Positions 28,216-37,324 of a stretch of 64,000 nt of DNA are shown here, one piece after another. The notes under the pieces are model-generated. The model made no database searches. It was not told the origin of the DNA and worked only from the letters and a program-made list of their open reading frames with translations. The stretch is from Salinimonas profundi (GTDB lineage Bacteria > Pseudomonadota > Gammaproteobacteria > Enterobacterales > Alteromonadaceae), in NCBI RefSeq assembly GCF_014750655.1, contig NZ_JABBXD010000004.1, positions 124,001 to 188,000 on the forward strand. The letters run 5' to 3'. The stretch's first letter is position 1. Each line of letters begins with the position of its first letter. The position numbers and the translations under genes were made by a program.

Positions 28216-28854
28216 TTATGCGTTGTTGGGCTGCTCGGAAGCGTAAATATACCGATAGGTCAGATTAATTCTATCATCGATTTTACGCGCGGTCTTCGCT
28301 ATGCCATGCTGGTAACATTGCTGGGTTGTACCCTTCATAACGAGCAAGCTGCCATGCTCCAGCATCACTTTGCTTTTTCGTTTTGACCGCTTGTGCATAA
28401 AAACGAATGGCCGTGCGTGCCCCAGTGTGAGCGAGGCAATAACAGGCTCACTGCCCAGTTCGGGCTCATCATCGGCATGCATGCCCATGCTATCCTGCCC
28501 ATTGCGATACCAGTTGGCCAGAACACTATTAAACGACGCCTGACAATGCGCCGTCAGTTGTCGACGCAAATCCCTTAGCGTGTTGGTCCAGGGCGCCGGG
28601 GTCATCGACAGGCCGGAATAACTATACTGTGCATCGGGATCACCGTGCCAGGCTTGCAACCGGGGAATTTTTACCAGCTTGCCATAGATTTTGATGGTAT
28701 CCTGATGCCATTCTAATTCACCTTCCAGCTGTTGCTTGATACGTGACGCTTCATCGGCTGATAACCAGCCGGGGTAGTAGGTCACATCTGCATCGGGTAG
28801 GGGTAAAATTTGTGGCTGTACGGCGCTGCTGTTATCAAATAAATCAGGTTGCAT
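28216..28854 (-). CDS. AlkB-like 2-oxoglutarate/Fe(II) dioxygenase (DNA alkylation repair)
   Basis: This 212-residue protein belongs to the AlkB superfamily, which oxidatively removes methyl groups from 1-methyladenine and 3-methylcytosine. Metal and cosubstrate residues are present: H126-A-D128 in MGMHADDEPELG, H183 in YQHGIAK, and the 2-oxoglutarate-binding arginines in DDRINLTYRYI (R195, R201). The C-terminal HGIAKTARKIDDRINLTYR pattern is nearer to ALKBH2/3 than to E. coli AlkB. The start chosen is the ATG at 28852-28854, with GAGGTG 9 bp upstream; a GTG four codons earlier is possible. It heads a two-gene unit with bolA and starts only 30 bp from the divergent rlmG gene. Confidence 0.92.
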   Translation of the reverse strand: MQPDLFDNSSAVQPQILPLPDADVTYYPGWLSADEASRIKQQLEGELEWHQDTIKIYGKLVKIPRLQAWHGDPDAQYSYSGLSMTPAPWTNTLRDLRRQLTAHCQASFNSVLANWYRNGQDSMGMHADDEPELGSEPVIASLTLGHARPFVFMHKRSKRKSKVMLEHGSLLVMKGTTQQCYQHGIAKTARKIDDRINLTYRYIYASEQPNNA

Positions 28855-28884
28855 GCGTCTTTCCACCTCAACTGAACAAAAGTT

Positions 28885-30090
28885 ATGAATACCACTTTTT
28901 CACTGCTGGAACGTCAGTTATATCTGGCCAGGTATCCAGAAAAGCATCAGCATAAAAGCCTGCAAGCCTGGGACAGCGCTGATGAGTTAATTATCGAACA
29001 CATCAATGCAAACCAGACCGACCTGGATACGTCAAAGTGTATCATACTCAACGACGATTTCGGCGCACTGGGCACATGGTATGCCTGTGCACCAGATGCC
29101 ATCAAGCCGGTGTGGTACAGCGACTCCTGGGTTGCCCACCGGTCACTGACAAAAAACCTGCAGGCAAATGACTGTGAGACCACGTTTGATACATCCGGCA
29201 CACTGAGTCAGCCTGTCACCGCGTGCACCAGTCTTTCAGAGTTATCCGCTTACCCGACGCTGGTTATTATCAAAATCCCCCGCACCCTGGCGTTGCTCGA
29301 AGAGCAGTTAATTACACTGAGTTCGCTGGTGACACCTACAACGATGGTTATTGCTGCGGGCAAAGTGAAAAACATCACCCGTACTGTGCTGGCCCTATTC
29401 GAAAAATATATCGGGGGCACGTCCACCTCGCTGGCGAAAAAGAAATCACGATTGATTTTTTGTGAGCCGGACTCAAAAACACTGGCCAATCATCCCGCGT
29501 CGCCCTACCCCACTATCTGGCAGCAGGCGGCGTCAAACGGTCAGGCAATGACAATGGTAAATCATGCCAATGTGTTTTCCCGCCAGTCTCTGGATATTGG
29601 TGCGCGGCTTTTACTTGACCACATGGCTGTGACCAATAATGAGCGTGTTATCGATTTAGGTTGTGGCAATGGTGTGCTGGGATTAAATGCCCTGGCGCTG
29701 GCACCGGAGGCGTGGGTAACCTTTGCTGATGAGTCATTTATGGCACTGCAAAGCGCCCGTGACAGTGTTGAGGCGACCTTTCCCGATGCACTGCCCCGCT
29801 GTCGCTTCCAGGCCGATAATTGCCTTGAAACACTGCTGGAACAGGGCGAAGCTGGTACCGCTGATAAGGTGCTCTGCAACCCGCCGTTTCATCAGCAAAA
29901 TGCAGTGACAGATCACATTGCCTGGCAGATGTTCCATGACAGCCGAGAGATACTTCGTCGCGGTGGTCACCTGATTGTGGTAGCAAACCGACATCTGGGC
30001 TACCACGTAACACTTAAGCGTCTGTTCAAAGGTGTGACAGTGCTTGCAAGCAATCGTAAATTCGTTATTTTAAGCGCAGCAAAGCGATAA
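28885..30090 (+). CDS. rlmG: 23S rRNA (guanine-1835-N2) methyltransferase RlmG
   Basis: This 401-residue enzyme would methylate G1835 of 23S rRNA. It has the two-domain RsmC/RlmG architecture. The N-terminal half is a degenerate methyltransferase-like domain (CIILNDDFGALGTWYA and a PRTLALLEEQLITLSSLV segment). The C-terminal half is catalytic, with VIDLGCGNGVLGLNALAL for S-adenosylmethionine binding and CNPPFHQQN as the exocyclic-amine methyltransferase motif. The length and both motifs fit RlmG (E. coli 378) better than RsmC. The ribosome binding site is weak (AACAAAAGT). It is followed after 13 bp by a cyclophilin gene on the same strand. Confidence 0.9.
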   Translation: MNTTFSLLERQLYLARYPEKHQHKSLQAWDSADELIIEHINANQTDLDTSKCIILNDDFGALGTWYACAPDAIKPVWYSDSWVAHRSLTKNLQANDCETTFDTSGTLSQPVTACTSLSELSAYPTLVIIKIPRTLALLEEQLITLSSLVTPTTMVIAAGKVKNITRTVLALFEKYIGGTSTSLAKKKSRLIFCEPDSKTLANHPASPYPTIWQQAASNGQAMTMVNHANVFSRQSLDIGARLLLDHMAVTNNERVIDLGCGNGVLGLNALALAPEAWVTFADESFMALQSARDSVEATFPDALPRCRFQADNCLETLLEQGEAGTADKVLCNPPFHQQNAVTDHIAWQMFHDSREILRRGGHLIVVANRHLGYHVTLKRLFKGVTVLASNRKFVILSAAKR

Positions 30091-30103
30091 ATCAGGAGCT
30101 CTT

Positions 30104-30700
30104 ATGTTTCGCTATCTACTTTTTGTACTTATTCTTGTGGCCAGCCAGACAATGGCCAAGGACAAAGATGATGGTTCAAATGTCCAGCCGGACAACTACT
30201 ACCCCAGAGTGAAACTTGAAACCTCAATGGGTGAAATAGTGGTTGAGCTGGACCGTCGGCGTGCGCCAATCACGACCAACAACTTTCTGCGCTATGTCAG
30301 CAAAAACGGTTACAACGGTACGCTGTTTCACCGGGTGGTCCCTAACTTTGTGGTACAAGGGGGAGGCTATAATAAAGACTTTGAGCAAAAACCCAGTTAT
30401 CCGGAGATTTTTAACGAGTCGGGTAACGGCATGAAAAACGAACTGTACACAGTGGCGATGGCCCGACAAAATGAGCCGCATTCTGCCACCCGCCAGTTCT
30501 TTTTTAATGTGAACGATAATCCGAGTCTGGATCCCGGAAAAGAGTGGGGTTACGCCGTCTTTGGCATGGTGGTAGAGGGCCAGGAAGTGGTTGATAAAAT
30601 GATGGAAGTTGAAACTGAATATCAGATGCGCCTGCGCGAGCCCAACAGCCCTGTTGAGCCCATCGTGTTAGAAAAGGCGACGGTATTACCTGCGACCTGA
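30104..30700 (+). CDS. Periplasmic peptidyl-prolyl cis-trans isomerase, cyclophilin type
   Basis: This 198-residue protein has a signal peptide (MFRYLLFVLILVASQTMA) and a bacterial cyclophilin domain: VKLETSMGEIVVELDRRRAP, NFLRYVSKNGYNGTLFHRVVPNFVVQGGG (quoted as NGTLFHRVVPNFVVQGG), and SATRQFFFNVNDN. The catalytic Arg lies in FHRV. Export plus the domain makes it a periplasmic proline isomerase of the PpiA type. The ribosome binding site AGGAG precedes the ATG by 5-6 bp. It is convergent with the acetyltransferase gene, only 11 bp away, and no terminator is obvious between them. Confidence 0.92.
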   Translation: MFRYLLFVLILVASQTMAKDKDDGSNVQPDNYYPRVKLETSMGEIVVELDRRRAPITTNNFLRYVSKNGYNGTLFHRVVPNFVVQGGGYNKDFEQKPSYPEIFNESGNGMKNELYTVAMARQNEPHSATRQFFFNVNDNPSLDPGKEWGYAVFGMVVEGQEVVDKMMEVETEYQMRLREPNSPVEPIVLEKATVLPAT

Positions 30701-30711
30701 GGCTATTACTT

Positions 30712-31227
30712 TTATTCTGCCATATCGCGCCAGTAAAACACCTGGCGCTCAACATTGGCCATAAAAATCGTGCCGCGTTGTTCAAAACCGAGACGCCCTA
30801 ATAACTTGCGCGAACTGTTATTGTCGCGGTGCGCCATCGCAGTAATGTAATCAAAATCAAAGTGCTCACCAGCCCAGTGCAGTACCGCTTCTGCGCCCTC
30901 CTGTGCGTAGCCTTTCCCCCTGGCATCGCTTAGCAGCGCAAAGCCAAGGTCGGGGCAGGTGAAAATATCCCTGTTCAGTAATCCACACATACCTTGTGGT
31001 TTGCGATTATCCAATCTTTCGATCACCCACAGGCCGTATCCCCACTTATCGAAGTGCGCAAGCGTGTTGTCGATATAACGGCGCGCGTCACGCACCGAGT
31101 GCACGGCGCGATTACCGATAAAACGCACCCAGACCGGATCATTGTTCAGCTCGTATATCCATTGCGCATCGTGGGACGCCGGCTTCCTGAGCGTCAGTCG
31201 GCCGGTGGTCATGGTAACGTCAGTCAT
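30712..31227 (-). CDS. GNAT acetyltransferase, RimJ/RimL-like
   Basis: This protein of about 171 residues belongs to the RimJ/RimL-type GNAT family (Acetyltransf_3). The signs are LTLRKPASHDAQWIYELNND near the start, the acetyl-CoA-binding region DLGFALLSDARGKGYAQEGAEAVL, and the C-terminal NNSSRKLLGRLGFEQRGTI. Members acetylate ribosomal protein N-termini or small molecules; the target is unknown. I chose the ATG at 31225-31227, which has GAGGTG 6-7 bp upstream and overlaps the end of the preceding gene by 8 bp, so translation of the two is coupled. Confidence 0.85.
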   Translation of the reverse strand: MTDVTMTTGRLTLRKPASHDAQWIYELNNDPVWVRFIGNRAVHSVRDARRYIDNTLAHFDKWGYGLWVIERLDNRKPQGMCGLLNRDIFTCPDLGFALLSDARGKGYAQEGAEAVLHWAGEHFDFDYITAMAHRDNNSSRKLLGRLGFEQRGTIFMANVERQVFYWRDMAE

Positions 31228-31855
31228 GTGACACCTCACGTAAAAGCTGGTCTATCTGTTTTTGCTCATCTTCACTGACTCGCCCGGGACGCGGATAAGA
31301 AGGCATCTCGCGATCAGCTTTAATGTGGGCAGGCCATTTACGTGTAAGACGTACAAACGCCTCAGCCTGAGATTGCCCCCCATGACTCAGGCATCCGGCA
31401 AGACAGGTATCAATATAGGTTTGTGAAACGGGAAACTCTGGCGCTGCAGGATGCACATCCAGGGTCTGGCATATCCATAGCTGCTTATCAGCAAGCCGGT
31501 TAAGTAAGTAGTCGTGAGCGTCGGGGGTAAAGTCAGTGGCAATAGCGTCGGCAGAGACCTGCGCGAAGGTATAGTCTTTTTCGCGCTCTGCCAGCGCCGG
31601 GCTCAACGGCGTAGGGATGAGTTGCGCGTTCAGGGTAGCCCCGGCTTCAGGTAATGCGCCAACGTAGGTTTGTTGCTCCTGCCAGCTACGTGTTACCCAG
31701 GCTCTGTAAAAGCCCTCGACCGTTACCATTACACCCTGATGTTGTATATCAGAAAAACGTTGCCGACTGTCGGCGTTCATCAGTGAACCATAGCCCAGCA
31801 CGAGGTGGGAATAATCGAACGTTGCGAACCAGTTTTTAAGCTGTGTCAGAGTCAC
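31220..31855 (-). CDS. Gamma-glutamylcyclotransferase-like (GGCT fold) protein
   Basis: This 211-residue protein begins with the GGCT-fold signature HLVLGYGSLMNADSRQRF (the YGSLM loop that binds the gamma-glutamyl group) followed by a VTVEGFYRAWVTRSW strand. The fold is shared by gamma-glutamylcyclotransferases and AIG2-like enzymes. The C-terminal half (TYIDTCLAGCLSHGGQ..., RLTRKWPAHIKADREMP) is not one I can name. It may be an uncharacterised branch within the family. It lies directly upstream of the GNAT gene with an 8-bp overlap. Function in glutathione or gamma-glutamyl peptide breakdown is inference only. Confidence 0.7.
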   Translation of the reverse strand: MTLTQLKNWFATFDYSHLVLGYGSLMNADSRQRFSDIQHQGVMVTVEGFYRAWVTRSWQEQQTYVGALPEAGATLNAQLIPTPLSPALAEREKDYTFAQVSADAIATDFTPDAHDYLLNRLADKQLWICQTLDVHPAAPEFPVSQTYIDTCLAGCLSHGGQSQAEAFVRLTRKWPAHIKADREMPSYPRPGRVSEDEQKQIDQLLREVSHD

Positions 31856-31963
31856 ACTGACAACCTCCTGATAACTATGATGTTGTTACACAGTGTATCA
31901 GGTAAGCGGCAATGACTCACCCTTAGCACAGACGCATCAGGGTGAGTCCTCATATACCTATGA

Positions 31964-34453
31964 TCAGAACAGTGCGCGAACACCCACTGTGAAATTACGG
32001 CCTGGCAGCGGTGCCTGATTCTTCAGAAAAGAGGTATGCACTCTGGCCTCTTCATCTAACAGGTTGTCTGCATTAGCGAAGACCACCCAGTCCGCACCAG
32101 CACCGGGCAGCTCGTATTCAACCCCGGCATTCACCATCGTGTAGCTATCCGTGGTGGTTTCATAAGGCGCAACATAGTCCTGCTCATCGTTAAAGGTAAA
32201 GCCCACATCAGCGCGCAACCCCTGATGTTCATAGGACAATGTTGATCCGACCCGAAGCGGTGGAATGCGGGGCAAGTCCTGGTTATCCAGTTTAGCGCGG
32301 ATCATATCGCCAAAGACTTCAACCCGCCATTCGGTATTCAGGTCCACATACACCTGCGCTTCCATCCCGTAAATATCGGCATCGGCCTGGCGAAAGCTAA
32401 AGACTTCAAGCCCTTCCTCGTGCGCCTCTTCTATTTCTCCTGCATGTTCATCATGCTCTGGCTCGACGGCTTCTTCTTTGTGCTCGTCATGGCCATCAGC
32501 GGCTAGCAATCCCGTTCCACTCTGGTAGATATAGTCATCAGACTGGTTATAGAAAAATGAGACCGTATAGCCCCAGTCGCCGGTGAATTTACGGAACGTC
32601 AAATCGATGTTATTGCTGACTTCCTCATTTACGGATTGCAGGTCTTCTGCCAACTCACCGTCGTTATCCAGACCATAGACCAGACCCACTTCATAGGTTT
32701 GTGTTGCCAGGTGCGGACCACCGGCGAAAAGCTCTTGCTGACTTGGTGCCCGTTCATTACGAGAAGCTGTGAAAGCCAAGGAATACCCGTCTTCATATTC
32801 CCAGTTAAATCCAGCTGACAGTGAGGCAGAGGTGAAGTCGTACCCGGAGAAGGAATAGGTATGCATCGCTTCGTCGTGCTCTTCATGCTCGCCGGGGAGT
32901 TCATCGGCATGGTCATCATGATGCACATCTTCTTCGTGGCCTGCATCTAAATTCAGTTGGGTATCAGCCACATCGTATTGGGTATTTTCAATTCGTGCGC
33001 CTAATTCAACCGTCAGATCACCAAACTGTTTCTGCTCCACTAAAAACAGCGCCATCGTGTCAGTGTCAGTGGGCGGCGTGAATGCCTCATCCCCCACCGC
33101 GGTATACTCACTGGTGCTTGCCTGCACACCAATCACACCATGCCAGCCATCAATCTTAACGTGATTCGCTGTTAAACGAAGATTGGTACTGTCATTGGTA
33201 AAGCGCGTGCCGGTCACGCCGCCCTCTAATTCAACGTGCTCATAATCAGTGTGCGCCAGGCCAAACTTGATATTATTCAGCCCTTTGATTGGTGAATGCC
33301 ACTCGCCGGCCATCTGATAGCGGGTCATATCCACGTCAATGCGTGTGCCGCTTTCTTCAGCTATTTCTTCTGCATGCTCGTCTTCATGCTCACCTTCATG
33401 CTCTTCGTCATGTTCATGACCTTCTTCTTCATGGTGGTGATGATGACCGGGAACGCCGTATTCATTATCAAGTTTTTCAACGGCAAAACCGATGAAACCT
33501 TCATCCTGAATATAACTTAAGCCCGCTGTGATGTTGGTGGTATCCATCTGACTGTTTTCAAGCACACCGGAGGGCTCATCCTCATCAGGCTCTACAGAGG
33601 CGTAGCCGGGAATGTCCACATTGTCTGTTTTACGCTTAAAGCCATCAACGTGATAGGCAATATCACCCTGTGCACCGGTGACATCCACTTTACCGAATTT
33701 ACCGTTATCGGCTGTTGAATAACGCGCTTCGGCCTCGCCTTCGATACCCAGTGGCTTTTCCGACGGAATACGGCGATCCACTACGTTGACCACCCCACCT
33801 ATCGCACCACTGCCATACTGCAAGGTGGCCGGCCCCCGTAAAATCTCAACCTGCGTCGCGCTTGAAGTGCTGGTAGCGACATTATGGTCTGGTCCAATGC
33901 GAGAGACATCAGACACATCCAGACCATTTTGCACAATCTTTACCCGCGGACCATCGTTACCCCGAATAACCGGGCTACTGGATACAGGTCCAAAATAGGT
34001 ACTGTGCACCCCTGGTGTATTATTGAGTGTCTCACCCAGTGTAGGCGCCTGCTGGCGTCTTAACTCTGCCTGGCCGAGCACCGAAACCGGTGTTACCGAT
34101 TCAAGCACGGATGCCTGCATCGCGGTGGCGGTGACCAGAATGTTTTCAACTGAAGAAGCGGCCAGAGTAAAGTTCACTTCCGGATTACCTGTGACGGGCC
34201 CCAGATCTTTGTCACCGTGCAGGTACTTGTCTGATGAAACATGGATATGGACATCTTCAGCTGGCACATCCAGCAAGGTATAGCGGCCTTGCTCATCCGT
34301 GGTGACGACTTTTCTGGAGCCTTCCACAGTAACTTTAGCACCGGCAATCGGATTGCCTTTCTCATCAGTAACCTGACCGGTAATATCATTCGCCAGCGCG
34401 ACGCCTGAAAAGGCAGATAAAATAGCAGCGGTCAGTATCGAGCGTGAAAACAT
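31964..34453 (-). CDS. TonB-dependent receptor with three His/Glu-rich loops, probable zinc receptor
   Basis: This 829-residue outer-membrane receptor has a signal peptide (MFSRSILTAAILSAFSGVALA), a carboxypeptidase-regulatory-like domain (23-98), a plug (LVTATAMQASVLESVTPVSV, LRGPATLQYGSGAIGGVVNV), and a barrel ending in VGVRALF. Three predicted loops are packed with His, Asp and Glu: about residues 337-362 (starting GHHHHHEEEGHEHDE), 506-531, and 654-678. Such loops are found in ZnuD-type zinc receptors. A Zur-like palindrome lies 29-45 bp upstream of the start codon, strongly supporting zinc uptake under zinc starvation. The ribosome binding site AAGGA is good. No other zinc genes are adjacent. 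Confidence 0.9.
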   Translation of the reverse strand: MFSRSILTAAILSAFSGVALANDITGQVTDEKGNPIAGAKVTVEGSRKVVTTDEQGRYTLLDVPAEDVHIHVSSDKYLHGDKDLGPVTGNPEVNFTLAASSVENILVTATAMQASVLESVTPVSVLGQAELRRQQAPTLGETLNNTPGVHSTYFGPVSSSPVIRGNDGPRVKIVQNGLDVSDVSRIGPDHNVATSTSSATQVEILRGPATLQYGSGAIGGVVNVVDRRIPSEKPLGIEGEAEARYSTADNGKFGKVDVTGAQGDIAYHVDGFKRKTDNVDIPGYASVEPDEDEPSGVLENSQMDTTNITAGLSYIQDEGFIGFAVEKLDNEYGVPGHHHHHEEEGHEHDEEHEGEHEDEHAEEIAEESGTRIDVDMTRYQMAGEWHSPIKGLNNIKFGLAHTDYEHVELEGGVTGTRFTNDSTNLRLTANHVKIDGWHGVIGVQASTSEYTAVGDEAFTPPTDTDTMALFLVEQKQFGDLTVELGARIENTQYDVADTQLNLDAGHEEDVHHDDHADELPGEHEEHDEAMHTYSFSGYDFTSASLSAGFNWEYEDGYSLAFTASRNERAPSQQELFAGGPHLATQTYEVGLVYGLDNDGELAEDLQSVNEEVSNNIDLTFRKFTGDWGYTVSFFYNQSDDYIYQSGTGLLAADGHDEHKEEAVEPEHDEHAGEIEEAHEEGLEVFSFRQADADIYGMEAQVYVDLNTEWRVEVFGDMIRAKLDNQDLPRIPPLRVGSTLSYEHQGLRADVGFTFNDEQDYVAPYETTTDSYTMVNAGVEYELPGAGADWVVFANADNLLDEEARVHTSFLKNQAPLPGRNFTVGVRALF

Positions 34454-34481
34454 GTGAGTCCTTCGTTTCTGGTTTTGCCTA

Positions 34482-34498
34482 ATGTTATGTTATAACAT
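34482..34498 (-). promoter_or_regulatory. Zur-type operator upstream of the His-rich TonB receptor
   Basis: ATGTTAT-GTT-ATAACAT is a perfect 7-bp inverted repeat with a 3-bp spacer. It matches the gammaproteobacterial Zur consensus, whose core is GTTATA-N-TATAAC. A TTGACA -35 candidate for the minus strand lies at 34520-34525 and the palindrome overlaps the region expected for the -10 element and start site, so zinc-loaded Zur would block transcription. Confidence 0.78.
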
Positions 34499-34648
34499 TT
34501 TTACGATTTTACAGGACAATGTCAACGGTAAGTCATCGTGTTGTCAGGTTATTCATCAAAACAGTCAGATACCGGATTTTAAGTTCACTAAGAAGTCAGG
34601 CGGAATGGACAGCCAGATAATATCAATTTGAGGAAAACAGTCAGTTTT

Positions 34649-35626
34649 TCACGCGCGGCTGACCGGAAAGTTAATGACCTGTTCAATATGGGTGGCGCCA
34701 GTCTTCAGCATTAACAGGCGGTCAACACCCAGCGCAACACCGGCACAATCTGGCAGGCCTGCATCGAGCGCCTGCAAAAAATGTTCATCAATGGCAATTG
34801 AGGGCATTCCCATTTGCTTTCGCGTCTGATTATCCTGCTCAAAGCGTTTGCGCTGCTCATCAGCATCAGCAAGCTCAAAGAAGCCGTTTGCCAGCTCGGC
34901 ACCTCTAAAATACACCTCAAACCTGTCTGCGGTACGCGGATCCTGTGTACTGATTCTGGCCAGTGCTGCCTGCCCAGCAGGAAAACCATGCACAAAACAC
35001 GGACGATGCTGACCAATGCGTGGCTCTACAACCATCGCAAAAATCAGTTGAAGCAAATCATCGTGGCTAAGACTTTCCGGCGCATCAATATCAATGCCCA
35101 GGCCTGGCAGCGCATCAGTAAGCTGAGCGTGGGTAACCGTTAACGGATCAAGGCCTGTATGCCTTACCATAATTTGCTGGTAGGTGAAGCGTTCACCTGA
35201 ATCCGTGCCAAGGGTATGCTGTAACAGTGCATCGACCTCATCCATCAGCATGAGGTGATCAAAGTCAGGGCGATACCACTCGAGCATGGTAAATTCCGGA
35301 TTATGCCAGCGCCCGGCCCCTTCATGTCTGAACGCTTTGCATAACTGATAAATCGGACCGCTTTGTGCACATAAAAGACGTTTCATGGCATATTCGGGAG
35401 AGGTTTGCAGATACAACGACTGCGCTTTTCCTAAGTGACCGTAAGTAAAGTCTGTTTCAAAGGCGTTTAGGTGCACATCAGTGACCGACCCCTGACTCAG
35501 CAGCGGTGTGTCCACCTCCAGCACATTACGTGCGTAAAAAAACTCACGGATCTGCCGGAGCAGTTGCGCACGGGCTTGCCGGGCACAGGGCGTGGTAGTA
35601 GGTTGCCAAGAAGCTGAGGATGTCAT
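34649..35626 (-). CDS. epmA: EF-P beta-lysine ligase EpmA (PoxA/GenX)
   Basis: EpmA attaches (R)-beta-lysine to Lys34 of elongation factor P. The protein (325 residues from the ATG at 35624-35626, the same length as E. coli EpmA) is a truncated lysyl-tRNA synthetase catalytic domain without an anticodon-binding domain. Class II motifs are visible: RQIREFFYARNVLEVDTPLL (motif 1), FRHEGAGRWHNPEFTMLEWY (motif 2) and GVALGVDRLLML (motif 3). A longer frame to 35680 adds 18 residues of poor quality. It follows efp on the same strand across a stem-loop, and epmB lies divergently on the other side of efp, so the whole pathway except epmC is clustered. Confidence 0.94.
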   Translation of the reverse strand: MTSSASWQPTTTPCARQARAQLLRQIREFFYARNVLEVDTPLLSQGSVTDVHLNAFETDFTYGHLGKAQSLYLQTSPEYAMKRLLCAQSGPIYQLCKAFRHEGAGRWHNPEFTMLEWYRPDFDHLMLMDEVDALLQHTLGTDSGERFTYQQIMVRHTGLDPLTVTHAQLTDALPGLGIDIDAPESLSHDDLLQLIFAMVVEPRIGQHRPCFVHGFPAGQAALARISTQDPRTADRFEVYFRGAELANGFFELADADEQRKRFEQDNQTRKQMGMPSIAIDEHFLQALDAGLPDCAGVALGVDRLLMLKTGATHIEQVINFPVSRA

Positions 35627-35646
35627 CACTAAGATAAGAATGGTGG

Positions 35647-35672
35647 GCAGACAACCCGGACGGGCTGTCTGC
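35647..35672 (-). other. Stem-loop between efp and epmA
   Basis: GCAGACA (35647-35653) pairs with TGTCTGC (35666-35672), and inside it CCCG pairs with CGGG, giving a nearly continuous 11-bp GC-rich stem. No T-run follows on the minus strand, so it is not a standard terminator. It may dampen read-through or stabilise the efp mRNA end, keeping EpmA far less abundant than EF-P. Confidence 0.6.
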
Positions 35673-35680
35673 AAAGCCAC

Positions 35681-36250
35681 TTACTTTTGTACGCGGGAGA
35701 CGTATTCGCCAGAGCGGGTGTCGACCTTGATGACTTCACCAGTCTGAACAAAAAGTGGGACACGTACTACAGCGCCGGTGCTCAGTGTTGCAGGTTTACC
35801 ACCTGTGCCAGCAGTATCGCCTTTCAGACCCGGGTCTGTTTCCGTGATTTCCAGCTCAACAAAATTAGGCGGTGTGACGGTAATCGGCGTACCGTTCCAC
35901 AACGTAATTGTGCAAACATCATTTTCAACCAGCCACTTTAGGTTATCACCTACCGCTTTTTCATCGGCAGCGATTTGTTCGAATGTATCGTTATTCATAA
36001 AGTGATAGAATTCGCCGTCGGTGTACAGGTACGCCAGTTCGGTATCCAGTACATCAGCACTTTCGACGGTTTCACCGGAGCGGAATGTTTTTTCCAGTAC
36101 TTTATTGGAAATCAGTTTACGAATTTTTACGCGGTTGAAGGCCTGGCCTTTGCCCGGCTTGACGTATTCGTTTTCTAAAATATTACAAGGCTCGCCGTCC
36201 AACATAATTTTCAGGCCACCTTTGAATTCGTTGGTGCTGTAATTAGCCAT
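35681..36250 (-). CDS. efp: Elongation factor P
   Basis: EF-P rescues ribosomes stalled at consecutive prolines. This 189-residue protein has the three beta-barrel domains and ends normally. The modified residue is present: counting from [10 protein letters not shown], the loop [10 protein letters not shown] places K34 exactly at the EpmA target position. The start is the ATG at 36248-36250, with AGAGGA 3-8 bp upstream; a longer open frame reaches 36337 but would run into the divergent epmB start. Together with epmA and epmB it makes a complete beta-lysylation module. Confidence 0.96.
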   Translation of the reverse strand: MANYSTNEFKGGLKIMLDGEPCNILENEYVKPGKGQAFNRVKIRKLISNKVLEKTFRSGETVESADVLDTELAYLYTDGEFYHFMNNDTFEQIAADEKAVGDNLKWLVENDVCTITLWNGTPITVTPPNFVELEITETDPGLKGDTAGTGGKPATLSTGAVVRVPLFVQTGEVIKVDTRSGEYVSRVQK

Positions 36251-36286
36251 AAATCCTCTGATAAAACATAAGGTGTAAAAATACAA

Positions 36287-37324
36287 GTGGCGCAAATAAT
36301 ACCTAAAAAACCGATGACTGTAGAGCATAACTGGCAAAAAGAGTTAGCCATGAGCTTTTCCGACCCGGTAAAGCTGCTTGAATACCTTGAATTAGATGTA
36401 AACGCGCTGAAACATCATGGTGAAGCCAGGGCTTTATTTCCCTTGCGCGTACCACGCCATTTCGCGTCGTTGATGGAAAAAGGTAACTGGCAGGATCCAC
36501 TTCTGCAACAGGTCATGCCGTTGGACAGCGAATTTATTCAGACACCAGGATACAGCACCGACCCGCTTGAAGAGCAGGATACCGCTGGCAAAGGCCTTTT
36601 ACACAAATACCAGAGCCGGGTGCTGTTTATCGTACGGGGAGGCTGCGCTGTCAATTGTCGTTATTGCTTCAGGCGTCATTTTCCTTATGCAGATAATGCG
36701 GTCAGTCGTCACCAATGGGAAGACGCACTTGAGTACATTCGCCAGCACCCTGATGTCAATGAGGTCATCTACTCTGGCGGCGACCCACTCATGGCCAAAG
36801 ACGATTTTTTGCACTGGTTGACCGAACAAGTGGCTGCGCTACCACAAATTACGCGTCTGCGCGTGCATTCGCGTCTGCCGGTGGTGTTACCAGAAAGGCT
36901 GGAACATTCCATGCTGGAATGGATGACATCGACACGACTCAATACCGTACTGGTGCTTCATATCAACCACGTTAATGAAATCAGCGATACGCTGATTGAG
37001 CGGCTTCGGGTGTTTCGTCAGGCTGGAGTTACCCTGTTAAACCAGGGAGTGCTCTTAAAAGGGATCAATGATAGCGCGGAGGCGCAGGTCGCATTAAGCG
37101 AAGCCCTGTTTTCAGCGGGTATCCTGCCCTACTACCTGTTTATGCTGGATAAAGTGCAGGGTGCAGCGCATTTTGATGTCTGTGAAGAAAGGGCAAGAAT
37201 GATCATGACCCAAATGATAAAGCGCTTACCAGGCTATCTGGTGCCAACGCTCGCCAGAGAGATCGGCGGACAGCCCGGTAAAACGCCGGTCGATTTGCAT
37301 TTGCAACCCGCCAATCAGGCGTAG
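36287..37324 (+). CDS. epmB: EF-P-(lysine 2,3-aminomutase) EpmB
   Basis: EpmB is a radical-SAM, PLP-dependent enzyme that converts (S)-alpha-lysine to (R)-beta-lysine for EF-P modification. The 345-residue protein has the cluster motif C120-A-V-N-C124-R-Y-C127 in [18 protein letters not shown], the GGDPLM segment, and the C-terminal [12 protein letters not shown]. It begins with GTG (36287) preceded by AAGGTG, matching the MAxI N-terminus of known EpmB. It is divergent from efp with only 36 bp between start codons, so the two promoters must overlap the opposite genes' leaders. Its 3' end overlaps the next, convergent small gene by 10 bp. Confidence 0.94.
   Translation: MAQIIPKKPMTVEHNWQKELAMSFSDPVKLLEYLELDVNALKHHGEARALFPLRVPRHFASLMEKGNWQDPLLQQVMPLDSEFIQTPGYSTDPLEEQDTAGKGLLHKYQSRVLFIVRGGCAVNCRYCFRRHFPYADNAVSRHQWEDALEYIRQHPDVNEVIYSGGDPLMAKDDFLHWLTEQVAALPQITRLRVHSRLPVVLPERLEHSMLEWMTSTRLNTVLVLHINHVNEISDTLIERLRVFRQAGVTLLNQGVLLKGINDSAEAQVALSEALFSAGILPYYLFMLDKVQGAAHFDVCEERARMIMTQMIKRLPGYLVPTLAREIGGQPGKTPVDLHLQPANQA

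Noticed and set aside
32400..33470. Low-complexity CAT/TTC-rich DNA tracts
   Set aside because: They encode the His/Glu-rich loops of the TonB receptor and stay in frame, so they are not sequencing errors or satellite repeats.
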